A stretch of DNA of 58,278 bases, taken from the NCBI GenBank assembly GCA_945878695.1, contig CAMDXI010000006.1:1-58278 (forward strand), written 5' to 3'. The position numbers and the translations under genes are program-made. Positions 8,588 through 17,670 of this stretch are shown in pieces. The notes beneath the pieces are model-generated. The model ran no database searches, was not told the DNA's origin, and worked only from the letters and a program-made list of their open reading frames with translations. This DNA comes from Methylotenera oryzisoli. Lineage in GTDB: Bacteria > Pseudomonadota > Gammaproteobacteria > Burkholderiales > Methylophilaceae. Position 1 is the first letter of the stretch, and each line of letters begins with the position of its first letter.

Positions 8588-8619
8588 AAAAACCTAACAA
8601 ACATCCTGTTTGTTAGGTT
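8586..8619. terminator. bidirectional terminator between trhP and CBS gene
   Basis: A perfect 13-bp stem (AACCTAACAAACA, 8591-8603, and TGTTTGTTAGGTT, 8607-8619) with a 3-nt loop, preceded by a run of seven A (8586-8592, counting the first stem bases). On the minus strand the A run becomes a T tract after the hairpin, so it is a canonical terminator for the CBS gene. It also closes the convergent trhP transcript, less canonically. Confidence 0.88.
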
Positions 8620-8637
8620 GTTGGACGCCGATTTAGC

Positions 8638-9069
8638 CTAGCCGGTAATGTAAGACTCTAGCTGCTTAATTAAGCGTTGTTGGTAATCTATGGTTTCTTT
8701 AACCAAGTCACCGATAGAGAGCATGCCCACGACTTTGCTGTTGTCCAGCACCGGTAAATGGCGTATGCGTTTTTCTGTCATGATGGTCATGCCTTGCTCT
8801 ACCGTGTCGCTTAATTTAACGGAAATGACGTTGGCAGTCATCACTTCACTAATGGCAGTGGTTTTTGAGGATTTGCCTTTAAGCACCACTTCCCTGGCGT
8901 AGTCACGCTCAGAGAATATCCCGACTAGTTTTTCACCTTCTAGCACCATCAGCGCGCCGATTTCGTACTCTGCCATCACCACCAATGCATCAAAGACTGG
9001 GCGGTGCGGGGCAATCGATATGACGTCTTTGTGTTTTTTTGTCGCCAGTAATTGTTGTATTGTTTTCAT
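8638..9069 (-). CDS. CBS-domain protein
   Basis: A 143-aa protein made of two CBS motifs (about 8-65 and 75-135), together a Bateman module. Conserved pieces are GIFSERDYAREVV in the first and HLPVLDNSKVVGMLSIGDLVK in the second. Such stand-alone modules bind adenine nucleotides or related ligands and may regulate partners. No catalytic domain is attached, and it is transcribed alone. GGAGAG lies just before the ATG. It ends at the shared hairpin with trhP. The ligand and partner are not deducible. Confidence 0.88.
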   Translation of the reverse strand: MKTIQQLLATKKHKDVISIAPHRPVFDALVVMAEYEIGALMVLEGEKLVGIFSERDYAREVVLKGKSSKTTAISEVMTANVISVKLSDTVEQGMTIMTEKRIRHLPVLDNSKVVGMLSIGDLVKETIDYQQRLIKQLESYITG

Positions 9070-9110
9070 TATTCTCTCCTCACAAAAGCGCTAGCTAAAA
9101 ATATACACCT

Positions 9111-9116
9111 TATAAT
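9111..9116 (+). promoter_or_regulatory. -10 box (TATAAT) for the DMT transporter
   Basis: A perfect TATAAT in the 93-nt divergent region between the CBS gene and the transporter, 46 nt before the ATG at 9163. No clear -35 is seen. Confidence 0.45.
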
Positions 9117-9162
9117 GCGTGTTACACAATTGAATTAAAAAAAATACTTAAGCCCGCCCATT

Positions 9163-10074
9163 ATGAATAAAAATACCGTCATTAAAGCCTTGTTGGCCTT
9201 GTTCATGCTTACTGTAATATGGGGGTATAACTGGGTGGTGATGAAAGTGGCGGTGCAATATGCTAGCCCATTTCAGTTCGCCGCCATGCGCACTGTCTTT
9301 GGCGCCTTGGTTTTGTTTGTTTTGATTGCGCTGACCAAGCGCCCTTTGGCCTTGAGCCATTTCCCCACCATGTTGGCCTTGGGTTTGCTGCAAACGGTGG
9401 GCTTTACCGGTCTGCTGATATGGGCCTTAGTTGAAGGCGGCGCGGGTAAAACGGCGGTGCTCACCTACACCATGCCGTTTTGGGTGCTGTTGTTTGCTTG
9501 GCCCATGCTGGGTGAAAAGGTGCAAGGCTGGCAATGGTTGGCGGTTTTGTTTGCGCTCATGGGCATGCTGTTTATTTTTGATCCGCTGCACATCAAGGCC
9601 GATGGCTTTAGCATGTTTTTAGCCTTGTGTTCGGGTATATCCTGGGCGGTCTCCGCCATCATTTCCAAAAAGCTGCATCAACGTGAACCGCATTTGGATT
9701 TGCTCAATCTAACTGCCTGGCCTATGTTGTTGGGCTCCATTCCCATTCTGGCCATAGCCTTAATTTTGCCAGCGCCGCCCATACAGTGGACCAGCGGTTT
9801 TATTTATGCCGTGCTGTTTAATGTGTTTTTAAGCGGCTGTTTGGCTTGGGTATTATGGTTGTATGCCTTGCAGCGGTTGCAGGCTGGCGTAGCTAGCATG
9901 GCATCGATGTTGGCGCCGGTGATAGGGGTTATTGCCGCCTGGGTGCAGTTAAACGAAGTGCCCAATTTGTATGAACTGATAGGCATGGTCTTGATTGCCC
10001 TGTCCTTGATTACCATCTCCATCATTAACATCCGTAAGCACACGCAAATTGATCCGGCCCAAGGGCAGGAGTAA
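9163..10074 (+). CDS. EamA-family (DMT superfamily) transporter
   Basis: A 303-aa polytopic inner-membrane protein with about ten hydrophobic segments arranged as two EamA repeats (about 15-145 and 160-290). Diagnostic pieces are VIWGYNWVVMKVA in the first repeat and GVASMASMLAPVIGVIAAW near the end of the second, before the closing helix. The C-terminal tail is short and charged. The superfamily exports amino acids, metabolites or drugs; the substrate is unknown. The ribosome-binding site is weak, but the ATG at 9163 gives a normal N-terminus with a first helix starting around residue 8. Confidence 0.87.
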   Translation: MNKNTVIKALLALFMLTVIWGYNWVVMKVAVQYASPFQFAAMRTVFGALVLFVLIALTKRPLALSHFPTMLALGLLQTVGFTGLLIWALVEGGAGKTAVLTYTMPFWVLLFAWPMLGEKVQGWQWLAVLFALMGMLFIFDPLHIKADGFSMFLALCSGISWAVSAIISKKLHQREPHLDLLNLTAWPMLLGSIPILAIALILPAPPIQWTSGFIYAVLFNVFLSGCLAWVLWLYALQRLQAGVASMASMLAPVIGVIAAWVQLNEVPNLYELIGMVLIALSLITISIINIRKHTQIDPAQGQE

Positions 10075-10092
10075 TGTGGCCAGGCAGGCTTG

Positions 10093-10101
10093 TGATAAAA
10101 T
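10093..10101 (+). promoter_or_regulatory. extended -10 promoter for yebC-ruvCAB
   Basis: TGATAAAAT ends 34 nt before the yebC ATG at 10136. Third occurrence of this element in the window. Confidence 0.5.
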
Positions 10102-10135
10102 GGTCGCTATTTTTTAAGTCTTAAGGGTAGGTCAA

Positions 10136-10861
10136 ATGGCAGGTCATAGTAAGTGGGCAAATATTCAACATCGCAAAGGCCGTCAAGATGCCAAGCGCGG
10201 CAAAATATTCACCAAAATTATTAAAGAGATCACGGTTGCGGCCCGTTTAAGCGGTGGCGACGTGACCATGAACCCACGCTTGCGTGCGGCGGTGGCCGTG
10301 GCCAAGGAAGAAAACATGCCGGCCGATAACATCACGCGTGCCATCAAAAAAGGCACGGGTGAATTAGAAGGCGTGAACTACGAAGAAATTCGTTACGAAG
10401 GTTATGGCATCAATGGCGCGTCCATTATTATTGATTGTTTAACCGACAATAAGCAGCGTGCGGTAGCCGATGTGCGCCACGCATTGACTAAGTTCGGTGG
10501 CAACTTGGGTACCGATGGTTCGGTGGCTTTTATGTTTAAACATTGCGGCAGTTTGGTCTACGAGCCAGGCACTAACGAAGATAAAGTCATGGAAGTGGCT
10601 TTGGACGCCGGTGCGGAAGACGTCGTCAGCGATGAGGACGGCAGCATAGAAGTGATCACTGCGCCTAATGATTTTATGGTTGTCAAAGAAGCCATGGAGG
10701 CGGCCGGTTTGAAAGCCGTCATGGCGGAAGTCACCATGAAGCCCATGAATGAAATAGAACTCAGTGGCGACGATGCGCTAAAAATGCAAAAAATATTGGA
10801 CGCATTGGACGATTTAGACGACGTGCAAGACGTCTACACCAGCGCTTTAATCGAGGACTAG
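10136..10861 (+). CDS. yebC: YebC/PmpR family protein (TACO1-like translation/transcription factor)
   Basis: 241 aa, beginning [18 protein letters not shown], the invariant YebC N-terminus. Family members have been described as DNA-binding regulators (PmpR) and, more recently, as ribosome-associated factors that relieve stalling at poly-proline. The full domain is present, with the central [15 protein letters not shown] segment. Its TAG stop shares one base with the GTG of ruvC, the conserved yebC-ruvC junction. AGGGTAGG upstream of the ATG serves as ribosome-binding site. Confidence 0.95.
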   Translation: MAGHSKWANIQHRKGRQDAKRGKIFTKIIKEITVAARLSGGDVTMNPRLRAAVAVAKEENMPADNITRAIKKGTGELEGVNYEEIRYEGYGINGASIIIDCLTDNKQRAVADVRHALTKFGGNLGTDGSVAFMFKHCGSLVYEPGTNEDKVMEVALDAGAEDVVSDEDGSIEVITAPNDFMVVKEAMEAAGLKAVMAEVTMKPMNEIELSGDDALKMQKILDALDDLDDVQDVYTSALIED

Positions 10862-11424
10862 TGGCGAAAATCACCATACTCGGTATCGACCCTGGCCTGC
10901 GCATGACGGGCTTTGGGCTGATTGAAAAAGACGGCGAAAAAATTCATTACATCGCCAGTGGCACCATCAAAACGGCCAGCGCAAAAAAGAACAAAGTGGT
11001 CGGTGAAGACGACAAAGAAGAGCTGCCGGCGCGCTTAAAAGTCATATTGGATGGCTTATTTGAAGTCATCGACACCTACCATCCCAACCAAGTGGCCATA
11101 GAAAAAGTGTTCGTCAACGTCAATCCGCAATCGACGCTGTTATTGGGTCAGGCGCGCGGCGCTGCCATCAGCGCCGCCGTTATCCGTAATTTGAGCGTAG
11201 CCGAGTACACGGCTTTGCAGGTTAAGCAGGCTGTGGTCGGTAACGGCCATGCCGATAAAGAACAAGTGCAAGCCATGGTGAAACGCCTGCTAAATTTAGC
11301 CGCCACGCCTAAGCCCGATTCAGCCGATGCCTTGGCGTGTGCTATTTGCCATGCCCACGGCGGCCAAGGTTTGGGTAAATTGGCCACCGCCGGATTTAGG
11401 GTGCGTGGCGGCCGGTTGGTTTAG
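10861..11424 (+). CDS. ruvC: crossover junction endodeoxyribonuclease RuvC
   Basis: Holliday-junction resolvase, 187 aa, RNase H-like fold. Acidic metal-binding residues are seen at Asp10 in [12 protein letters not shown], a Glu in VAIEKVFVN, and Asp residues in [14 protein letters not shown]. It starts at GTG 10861, overlapping the yebC stop by one base (TAGTG), a coupled start. A short Lys-rich insertion ([13 protein letters not shown]) near residues 43-56 is a lineage variant. It is followed by ruvA and ruvB in the classical operon order. Confidence 0.96.
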   Translation: MAKITILGIDPGLRMTGFGLIEKDGEKIHYIASGTIKTASAKKNKVVGEDDKEELPARLKVILDGLFEVIDTYHPNQVAIEKVFVNVNPQSTLLLGQARGAAISAAVIRNLSVAEYTALQVKQAVVGNGHADKEQVQAMVKRLLNLAATPKPDSADALACAICHAHGGQGLGKLATAGFRVRGGRLV

Positions 11425-11480
11425 AAGTCAATCGTTAGCCATGCCTTATTGTTAGCATGGGTCTTAATAAGGGAGTTGCA

Positions 11481-12059
11481 ATGATAGGACGTTTAAACGG
11501 CACGCTGTTGGAAAAGACGCCGCCACTAATCTTGATTGATTGCCACGGGGTCGGTTACGAATGCGAAGTGCCCATGAGCACTTTTTATAACCTGCCCGCC
11601 CTAGGCGAAAAAGTCGTGATGTTGACGCATTTTGTTGTGCGGGAAGATGCGCAATTGTTATACGGCTTTGGCAGCGAGCAAGAGCGCGCCACCTTTAGGC
11701 AGTTATTAAAAGTGAACGGCATAGGGGCGAAATCGGCTTTATCCATATTGAGCGGCTTGTCCATAGACGACCTAGCCCAAGCCGTGGCCATGCAAGACAG
11801 CGCCATGCTAACGCGCGTGCCGGGCGTGGGTAAGAAAACCGCCGAACGCTTGTTGCTGGAACTCAAAGATAAATTTAGCCTGGCCGGCCTTAATGCCGCC
11901 CAAGCCAACCAACCCAAATCGGCCGCCAGCGATGTACTCAATGCCCTTATTTCATTAGGGTACAATGAGCGTGAAGCCTTGGTTGCGGTGAAATTATTGC
12001 CCAGCGACAGCACGGTTGCAGAAGGCATTAAACAAGCTTTAAAATCCCTGTCAAAATAA
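11481..12059 (+). CDS. ruvA: Holliday junction DNA helicase subunit RuvA
   Basis: Tetrameric junction-recognition protein, 192 aa. An N-terminal OB domain starts [12 protein letters not shown], two helix-hairpin-helix motifs follow ([14 protein letters not shown] and [19 protein letters not shown]), and C-terminal domain III (about 145-192) contacts RuvB. An upstream in-frame ATG at 11457 would add eight residues, but GGGAG at 11471-11475 precedes the ATG at 11481 and MIGRL is the family start. Confidence 0.96.
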   Translation: MIGRLNGTLLEKTPPLILIDCHGVGYECEVPMSTFYNLPALGEKVVMLTHFVVREDAQLLYGFGSEQERATFRQLLKVNGIGAKSALSILSGLSIDDLAQAVAMQDSAMLTRVPGVGKKTAERLLLELKDKFSLAGLNAAQANQPKSAASDVLNALISLGYNEREALVAVKLLPSDSTVAEGIKQALKSLSK

Positions 12060-12126
12060 CCGTTATGCACGCTTGAGTTAGCGCATTGGTATGCGCAGCG
12101 ACGCAAGCGTATTGGAAAAAACGCCC

Positions 12127-13161
12127 ATGATAGAAACCGATCGCCTGATCGCCCCTGATACCGAAAGCCCCCAAGAGGAGGCCTTAGAGCGTGCCTTGCG
12201 TCCCAAGTTATTGGACGAATACGTGGGCCAAGAAAAAGCCCGCAGTCAGTTGGAAATCTTCATCAACGCGGCGCGTGGTCGCAGTGAGGCGCTCGATCAT
12301 GTCTTGCTGTTTGGCCCGCCTGGTTTGGGTAAAACCACTTTGGCGCACATCATCGCCAAAGAAATGGGCGTTAACATGCGTCAAACCTCGGGCCCGGTGT
12401 TGGAGCGTGCCGGTGATTTGGCGGCCTTGCTGACCAATTTAGAGCCCAATGACGTTTTGTTTATCGATGAAATTCATCGCCTGTCACCCGTGGTGGAAGA
12501 GATCTTGTACCCGGCCATGGAAGATTACCGCTTGGACATCATGATAGGCGAGGGGCCGGCTGCCCGCAGCGTGCGTTTGGATTTGCCGCCGTTTACTCTA
12601 ATTGGCGCCACCACCCGTGCTGGCATGCTGACCAATCCCTTGCGCGATCGGTTTGGCATCGTCTCCCGCTTGGAGTTTTACACGGCGGATGAGTTGGCGC
12701 GCATCGTCCAGCGCAGCGCCGGATTGCTGGACGTGGCCATGGTGGACACCGGTTCTTTAGAAATTGCCAAGCGCTCACGCGGTACGCCACGCATTGCCAA
12801 CCGTTTATTACGTCGCGTGCGCGACTACGCCCAAGTTAAAGGCGATGGCACGGTGTCCGCGGAAGTGGCCGATGCCGCTTTAAAAATGCTAGACGTGGAC
12901 AAGCTAGGTTTTGACGTGATGGACAGAAAATTGTTGCTGGCTGTCTTGGAAAAATTTGCCGGTGGTCCAGTGGGGTTGGATAATTTGGCAGCAGCCATAG
13001 GTGAAGAGCGGGACACCATAGAAGACGTATTGGAACCCTATTTAATCCAGCAAGGTTATTTGATGCGCACGCCGCGCGGGCGCATGGCGACCCAGTTGGC
13101 TTATCAGCATTTTGGATTGGCGGTACCGAAAAATTTAATGACGGAAGATTGGCCAGCGTGA
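12127..13161 (+). CDS. ruvB: Holliday junction branch migration ATPase RuvB
   Basis: AAA+ motor of the RuvAB branch-migration complex, 344 aa from the ATG at 12127 (MIETDRLI). Walker A is GPPGLGKT at residues 63-70 and Walker B is FIDEIHR. The sensor region is [17 protein letters not shown], and the C-terminal winged helix ends near RTPRGRMAT. An in-frame ATG at 12091 would give 356 aa, but the family start favours 12127. The last four bases overlap the GTG of ybgC. Confidence 0.96.
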   Translation: MIETDRLIAPDTESPQEEALERALRPKLLDEYVGQEKARSQLEIFINAARGRSEALDHVLLFGPPGLGKTTLAHIIAKEMGVNMRQTSGPVLERAGDLAALLTNLEPNDVLFIDEIHRLSPVVEEILYPAMEDYRLDIMIGEGPAARSVRLDLPPFTLIGATTRAGMLTNPLRDRFGIVSRLEFYTADELARIVQRSAGLLDVAMVDTGSLEIAKRSRGTPRIANRLLRRVRDYAQVKGDGTVSAEVADAALKMLDVDKLGFDVMDRKLLLAVLEKFAGGPVGLDNLAAAIGEERDTIEDVLEPYLIQQGYLMRTPRGRMATQLAYQHFGLAVPKNLMTEDWPA

Positions 13162-13577
13162 CCCAATTTACCTGGCCTATACGCGTTTATTATGAAGACA
13201 CCGATAGCGGTGGGGTGGTTTACCACTCTAATTATTTGAATTTCATGGAGCGGGCCAGAACCGAATGGTTGCGCGCCTTGGGCTTTGAGCAAACGCAGTT
13301 AAAAGACCAGCATGGCCTCATCATCGTCATCCACAGTTTGAGCATGCAGTTTAAAAAACCGGCTTATTTCAACGACATGCTGGCCGTCCGCTGCCAGTTA
13401 AGCGAACTCGGGCGCAGCAGTTTAATTATGCAGCAAAGCATCATCCGTGATGGGATGGTGTTGATAGAAGCGCAGGTGAAAGCGGCGTTTGTTGATGCTG
13501 TTAGCTTTAAGCCTATGGGCGTGCCGACTGAAATTCGCCATAAAATACAATTGGAAAAACCACAGGGACTCCTATGA
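13158..13577 (+). CDS. ybgC: acyl-CoA thioesterase YbgC (Tol-Pal system-associated)
   Basis: A 139-aa hotdog-fold thioesterase. The YbgC signature [22 protein letters not shown] (22 residues, here split by function) contains the catalytic Asp in DTDSGG and the downstream VYHSNY. The start is taken as GTG 13158, overlapping the ruvB stop in GTGA; a TTG at 13149 is possible. The gene heads the tol-pal cluster and overlaps tolQ by ATGA. In E. coli it hydrolyses short-chain acyl-CoA and associates with phospholipid-synthesis proteins; its role in Tol-Pal is not settled. Confidence 0.92.
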   Translation: MTQFTWPIRVYYEDTDSGGVVYHSNYLNFMERARTEWLRALGFEQTQLKDQHGLIIVIHSLSMQFKKPAYFNDMLAVRCQLSELGRSSLIMQQSIIRDGMVLIEAQVKAAFVDAVSFKPMGVPTEIRHKIQLEKPQGLL

Positions 13578-14254
13578 CCGTAAGCGTTGCAAATGACATG
13601 TCTATTTTTTCACTGGTAGCAGGCGCCAGTCTGCCGGTTCAATTGGTGCTGGTGGTGTTAATCCTCACATCCTTGTTTTCTTGGTGGTATATCTTCATCA
13701 AGTTAGCCACCATTAAGCGCGCCGAAAGCAGTGCCGAGGAATTTGAGGCGGCCTTTTGGGCAGGCGGCGATTTAAATAAATTGTTTGACAGCCTAGGCGC
13801 CGGCAGGCGAAAAACCCAAGGCATGGCCAGCATCTTTGAAGCCGGCTTTAAAGAATACGTCAGGCATAAACAGCAATCGCGCATGGAAGTGTCGGATGTC
13901 ATGGAAGGCGCTAGACGTGCCATGCGTGCCGCGTATAACCGTGAGCTGGACAACTTGGACGCCCACTTACCGTTCTTGGCCTCGGTGGGTTCAGTCAGCC
14001 CGTACATAGGTTTGTTTGGTACGGTCTGGGGCATCATGAATGCATTCCGTGGCTTGTCTAATGTCGCGCAAGCGACCTTAAGCCAAGTGGCGCCAGGTAT
14101 TGCCGAAGCACTGGTGGCCACCGCCATCGGTTTGTTTGCGGCGATCCCAGCGGTGATTGCCTATAACCGCTTTGCCAGCTCGGTCGATCGCTTGTCGGTG
14201 CGTTACGAAAGCTTTATGGAAGAGTTCACCAACATCTTGCAAAGAAAAAGCTAA
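13574..14254 (+). CDS. tolQ: Tol-Pal system proton-channel subunit TolQ
   Basis: A 226-aa inner-membrane protein of the MotA/TolQ/ExbB family with three transmembrane segments, at about residues 18-40, 133-155 and 170-192. The conserved loop LPFLASVGSVSPYIGLFGTV and the TLSQVAPGIAEALVATAIG helix identify TolQ. The start ATG overlaps the ybgC stop by four bases. With TolR it forms the proton-driven motor that energises TolA during outer-membrane constriction. Confidence 0.95.
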   Translation: MTVSVANDMSIFSLVAGASLPVQLVLVVLILTSLFSWWYIFIKLATIKRAESSAEEFEAAFWAGGDLNKLFDSLGAGRRKTQGMASIFEAGFKEYVRHKQQSRMEVSDVMEGARRAMRAAYNRELDNLDAHLPFLASVGSVSPYIGLFGTVWGIMNAFRGLSNVAQATLSQVAPGIAEALVATAIGLFAAIPAVIAYNRFASSVDRLSVRYESFMEEFTNILQRKS

Positions 14255-14257
14255 GCC

Positions 14258-14656
14258 ATGTCACGCAACCGTAAACGCCGCATGATGAATCAAATCAACG
14301 TCGTGCCTTACATAGACGTGACCTTGGTGCTGTTGGTCATCTTTATGGTGACCGCTCCCATGACCAATCCTGGCGTGGTGGACTTGCCCAAAGTAGGGCA
14401 GAGCCTTAAGCAATCTCCAGTCCCGCCTTTGGTTTTAACCGTTAAGCAGAACAATCAAATTGAATTAGACAATCAAGCCATGGCGCGTGATCAATTGTTG
14501 AGCAAGGTAAGGCAAGCGTTAACGGCATCGCCTGAGCGGGCCGTGGTGATTGCCGCCGATAAAAACGTCAAATACGATGACGTGATTGCGGTGATGGATC
14601 TGCTCAAGCAAAACCAGGTGGATAAGGTTGGCCTGTTGTTGTCGCCAGCCCAGTAA
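14258..14656 (+). CDS. tolR: Tol-Pal system protein TolR
   Basis: A 132-aa ExbD/TolR family protein. A short basic cytoplasmic N-terminus is followed by one transmembrane helix containing the essential proton-carrying Asp20 (VVPYIDVTLVLLVIFMV), then a periplasmic domain with VVIAADKNVKYDDVIAVMD. It lies 3 nt after tolQ and 15 nt before tolA. It is shorter than E. coli TolR by a few residues but complete. Confidence 0.95.
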   Translation: MSRNRKRRMMNQINVVPYIDVTLVLLVIFMVTAPMTNPGVVDLPKVGQSLKQSPVPPLVLTVKQNNQIELDNQAMARDQLLSKVRQALTASPERAVVIAADKNVKYDDVIAVMDLLKQNQVDKVGLLLSPAQ

Positions 14657-14671
14657 TTTGCGCAGCGCATC

Positions 14672-15514
14672 ATGATGATTAGGGCCTATGAAAAAGACGT
14701 GTCATGGCAAGCCGGTGTTTGGGCAATAGGCGTCCATTTGCTGTTGTTGGCGGCCTTGCTCTTGTCGTTCAATTGGAAAGCGACCCCGCCCATGCTGAAT
14801 GTGGCGGAAGTGGAATTGTGGGACAGTCTGCCTGCACTTGAACCGCCTTTGCCCGTGACGCCACCAGTAGAAACGCCGCCGCCCGCCGTGGTCAAAGAAG
14901 CCCCGCCACCCCCGCCAGAAAAAGTAGAAGCGCAAGCCGCTAAAGCCCCCGAAGTCGACATTGCCCTGGAAAAAAAACGCAAAGAGCTGGAGCAAAAAAA
15001 AGCCGCCGAGCAATTGAAAAAAGAGCTGGCCCTAGCGCAAAAAAAACAATTGGCTGCCTTGCAAGCGGAAGCGCGTAAAGAAGAAATGCAAAACAGCGAC
15101 AAGTTGTTAAAAGAAAACAAAGCCAATGAGACTTTGAAAAAACTGCAACAAGAAGCCTTAGCCGAAGAGCGCGCCGCGACTGAGCAAGCGGTCGCAAGCG
15201 ATAAATCGGCCAAGTCGGCAGCCAGCACCGGTGTGGTGGACGAGTACCGCAGTAAAATCCAAGCTAAAATTCGCGGCAATGTAAATAAAAGCTTGTGTGC
15301 CACGGCCAATCCTGAGCTTAAATTTGACATAGCCTTGCTGCCCACTGGTGAAATGACGGGCTTGCCTAAGTTGCTTAAATCCAGTGGCAATAAAGCCTGC
15401 GATGAGGCCGTGGAACGGGCTATTATGGCTTCCCAGCCTTTGCCGGTGCCCACTGACGGCTTGGCATTTTCGCAATTTAGAAATTTAAAGTTGACCTTTA
15501 GGCCTAATGATTAA
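14672..15514 (+). CDS. tolA: Tol-Pal system protein TolA
   Basis: A 280-aa envelope-spanning protein. The single N-terminal transmembrane segment is about 12-32, then comes a Pro-rich stretch (about 50-80) and a long Lys/Ala/Glu/Gln-rich coiled-coil helix (about 85-185). The C-terminal TolA/TonB-like domain (about 190-280) has two cysteines (SLCATA, NKACDEA) that match the conserved TolAIII disulfide. The double ATG at 14672/14675 leaves the start ambiguous by one residue. It links the TolQR motor to TolB-Pal. Confidence 0.92.
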   Translation: MMIRAYEKDVSWQAGVWAIGVHLLLLAALLLSFNWKATPPMLNVAEVELWDSLPALEPPLPVTPPVETPPPAVVKEAPPPPPEKVEAQAAKAPEVDIALEKKRKELEQKKAAEQLKKELALAQKKQLAALQAEARKEEMQNSDKLLKENKANETLKKLQQEALAEERAATEQAVASDKSAKSAASTGVVDEYRSKIQAKIRGNVNKSLCATANPELKFDIALLPTGEMTGLPKLLKSSGNKACDEAVERAIMASQPLPVPTDGLAFSQFRNLKLTFRPND

Positions 15515-15668
15515 GGCTGGCTAGGCCGGAGGCAGGCAATTGGAATCGCGGCAGGTTTACCTCATAAAAAAGTCGGCTAAATGTCACAAAACTAGCATGA
15601 GATTGCAGTAAAATCGACTGGCGCCATGTAATATGAAGGCTGGTTTTATTTAAGTCGTATTTCTAACT

Positions 15669-15696
15669 AATAGATAGTTAAACAATAGACAGTTAA
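15669..15696 (+). repeat. 15-bp imperfect tandem repeat upstream of tolB
   Basis: AATAGATAGTTAAAC is followed directly by AATAGACAGTTAACC; 13-base core copies lie at 15669-15681 and 15684-15696. It lies in the 223-nt gap between tolA and tolB, about 40 nt before the tolB start, and could be a regulator site or slippage product. A separate tolB promoter is plausible in this gap, for example around the TAAAAT near 15611, but is not clear. Confidence 0.4.
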
Positions 15697-15737
15697 CCCA
15701 TAGCTAAAGAATACACGCAAAGAAAATAACAGTGCTT

Positions 15738-17009
15738 ATGCCCATCGTACGAATCGTTTTATTTTTAGTGAGCTTTTGCTTAAGTGGCTTAGCCCACTCC
15801 GCTTTGGAAATTGAGATCAGTGGCGGCGGTGCGCAACAACTGCCTATTGCCATCGTGCCATTTGCGCAAAGCCAGCCCAATAGCGACAACCTCAGTCAAA
15901 TCATCCAAGCGGATCTAAAACGCAGCGGTTTATTTCGCCTCTTAGAAACCGCTGGTGTAGTCAGCCGACCCAGCGACATCAGCCAAATTAAATACGCCGA
16001 GTGGCTGGCCTTGCAAGCGCAAGCCATGGCCGTGGGCAAGGTGGAAACCCTGCCGGGCAATCGCTATAACGTCAGTTTTCAATTGGTCGACGTGCTCAAG
16101 CAAACCCAGTTAGCCAGCGTGCAATACAACGTCACCGCCACTCAATTACGCGGCACCGCGCATAAAATTGCTGACGTCATTTACCAAAAATTAACCGGCG
16201 AAAGCGGCCTATTTTCCAGTCGGATTGCTTACGTGGCTAAGCTCAATGGCCGCTATGCATTGAGGGTGGCCGATGTCGATGGGGAAAATGCGGTCACCAT
16301 GGTTTCCTCAAAAGAGCCGATTATTTCACCGACATGGTCGCCCGATGGCAGCAGAATGGCTTACGTGTCGTTTGAAAAGAAAAAGCCCATCATTTACATT
16401 CAAACCCTGAGCGGTCAGCGTACGGTCTTAGCCAGTTTTAAAGGCAACAACAGTGCCCCCGCTTGGTCGCCAGACGGGAGTAAATTAGCCATCGTTTTAA
16501 CCTATGGTGCCAACTCTCAGCTCTATACCATCAATGCCGATGGCAGTAATCTGCAGCCATTAACTAAAAGCAGTACCATCGATACCGAGCCCACCTGGTC
16601 GCCAGACGGACAGTGGATTTATTTCAGTTCCGATCGTGGTGGTCGCCCGCAAATATACAAAGTGGCGGCCAGCGGTGGCGACGTGCAAAGGGTGACCTTT
16701 GAGGGCACGTTCAATTTAAGCCCGCGCGTGTCACCCGATGGTAAATTTTTGGCCATGGTGCGTAACGACGGCGGAAAATACCGATTGGCTCTGCAAGATT
16801 TAGTCAGTGGCCAGGTGCAGATGTTGAGTGAAGGCGCGCAGGATGAGTCGCCTAGCTTTGCCCCTAATGGCCGTGTGTTATTGTATGCAACCCGCAGTGG
16901 CGATAAAGGGTCATTGGCGGCAGTGTCCAGTGACGGTCGCGTGCAGCAGCGTTTGAATGAGACCGGTGGCGATATCCGTGAGCCGGCTTGGGGTCCGTTA
17001 ATTAAGTAG
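15738..17009 (+). CDS. tolB: Tol-Pal system beta-propeller protein TolB
   Basis: 423 aa, periplasmic. The signal peptide is about 1-23 (MPIVRIV ... GLAHS). The N-terminal alpha/beta domain that interacts with TolA is about 25-165. A six-bladed propeller follows, with recurrent WSPDGS/SPDGK motifs (PTWSPDGSRMAY, PAWSPDGSKLA, PTWSPDGQWIYF, VSPDGKFLAM). A GTG at 15732 would add two residues; the ATG at 15738 is used. The C-terminal domain binds Pal. A gap of 223 nt separates it from tolA. Confidence 0.95.
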   Translation: MPIVRIVLFLVSFCLSGLAHSALEIEISGGGAQQLPIAIVPFAQSQPNSDNLSQIIQADLKRSGLFRLLETAGVVSRPSDISQIKYAEWLALQAQAMAVGKVETLPGNRYNVSFQLVDVLKQTQLASVQYNVTATQLRGTAHKIADVIYQKLTGESGLFSSRIAYVAKLNGRYALRVADVDGENAVTMVSSKEPIISPTWSPDGSRMAYVSFEKKKPIIYIQTLSGQRTVLASFKGNNSAPAWSPDGSKLAIVLTYGANSQLYTINADGSNLQPLTKSSTIDTEPTWSPDGQWIYFSSDRGGRPQIYKVAASGGDVQRVTFEGTFNLSPRVSPDGKFLAMVRNDGGKYRLALQDLVSGQVQMLSEGAQDESPSFAPNGRVLLYATRSGDKGSLAAVSSDGRVQQRLNETGGDIREPAWGPLIK

Positions 17010-17054
17010 CGAATAATAATTTTAGGCTGTGATGGCCTTATTAAGGAGAACGAT

Positions 17055-17645
17055 ATGAACAGCAGCACATGGAACACTAAGCTATTAAGTAGCCTAGCCC
17101 TGGCTTTAATTTTGGCCGCTTGTAAAAGCACGCCCATGGTTGATAAACCGGCTGCAGTGGAAGACAGAAGCCCGGTCGCGGCCAGTGCGGCTAAGCCAGC
17201 AGAAGCCGCCCCTGCTGCGGTAGCCGAAACTGCAGCAGTAAAAGAAGTGGTCATAGACGGCAATGCCGGCTCTAACAGCAACAACCCGTTAAAAGACCCG
17301 AATAACATTTTATCCAAACGTCAGGTTTACTTTGATTACGACAGCGATGCCGTTAAAGCCGAATACCGACCCTTGATTGAGGCGCATGCCAAATACCTAT
17401 TGGCTAACCGCAACGCCAAGGTCATCGTGCAAGGCAATACCGACGAGCGCGGCAGCCGCGAATACAATTTGTCTTTGGGTCAACGCCGTTCCGTGGCGGT
17501 CAAAAAATCTTTAAATTTACTCGGTGTGCAAGATGGTCAAATAGAAACGGTGAGCTTTGGTGAAGAAAAAGCCACGGCCGGCTGCGCCGATGAAGCATGC
17601 ACCAAACAAAATCGCCGTGCTAACATCGTTTACGAAAACGAGTAA
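17055..17645 (+). CDS. pal: peptidoglycan-associated lipoprotein Pal
   Basis: A 196-aa outer-membrane lipoprotein. The lipobox LILAAC places the lipidated Cys at residue 23. An Ala/Pro-rich linker (about 30-75) precedes the OmpA-like peptidoglycan-binding domain (about 90-196), with VYFDYDSD, GNTDERGSREYNLSLGQRR and QNRRANIVYE. Diaminopimelate-contacting Asp and Arg residues are retained. AAGGAG at 17043-17048 is a good ribosome-binding site. Partner of TolB. Confidence 0.96.
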   Translation: MNSSTWNTKLLSSLALALILAACKSTPMVDKPAAVEDRSPVAASAAKPAEAAPAAVAETAAVKEVVIDGNAGSNSNNPLKDPNNILSKRQVYFDYDSDAVKAEYRPLIEAHAKYLLANRNAKVIVQGNTDERGSREYNLSLGQRRSVAVKKSLNLLGVQDGQIETVSFGEEKATAGCADEACTKQNRRANIVYENE

Positions 17646-17670
17646 ACACCGAGCGGATTAAAGAGAAACC

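Noticed and set aside
14686-15453. 255-codon open frame antisense to tolA
   Set aside because: It is the mirror of the Lys/Ala/Glu-rich tolA coding sequence, has Ser/Cys/Ala-biased nonsense composition, no ribosome-binding site and no recognisable domain.
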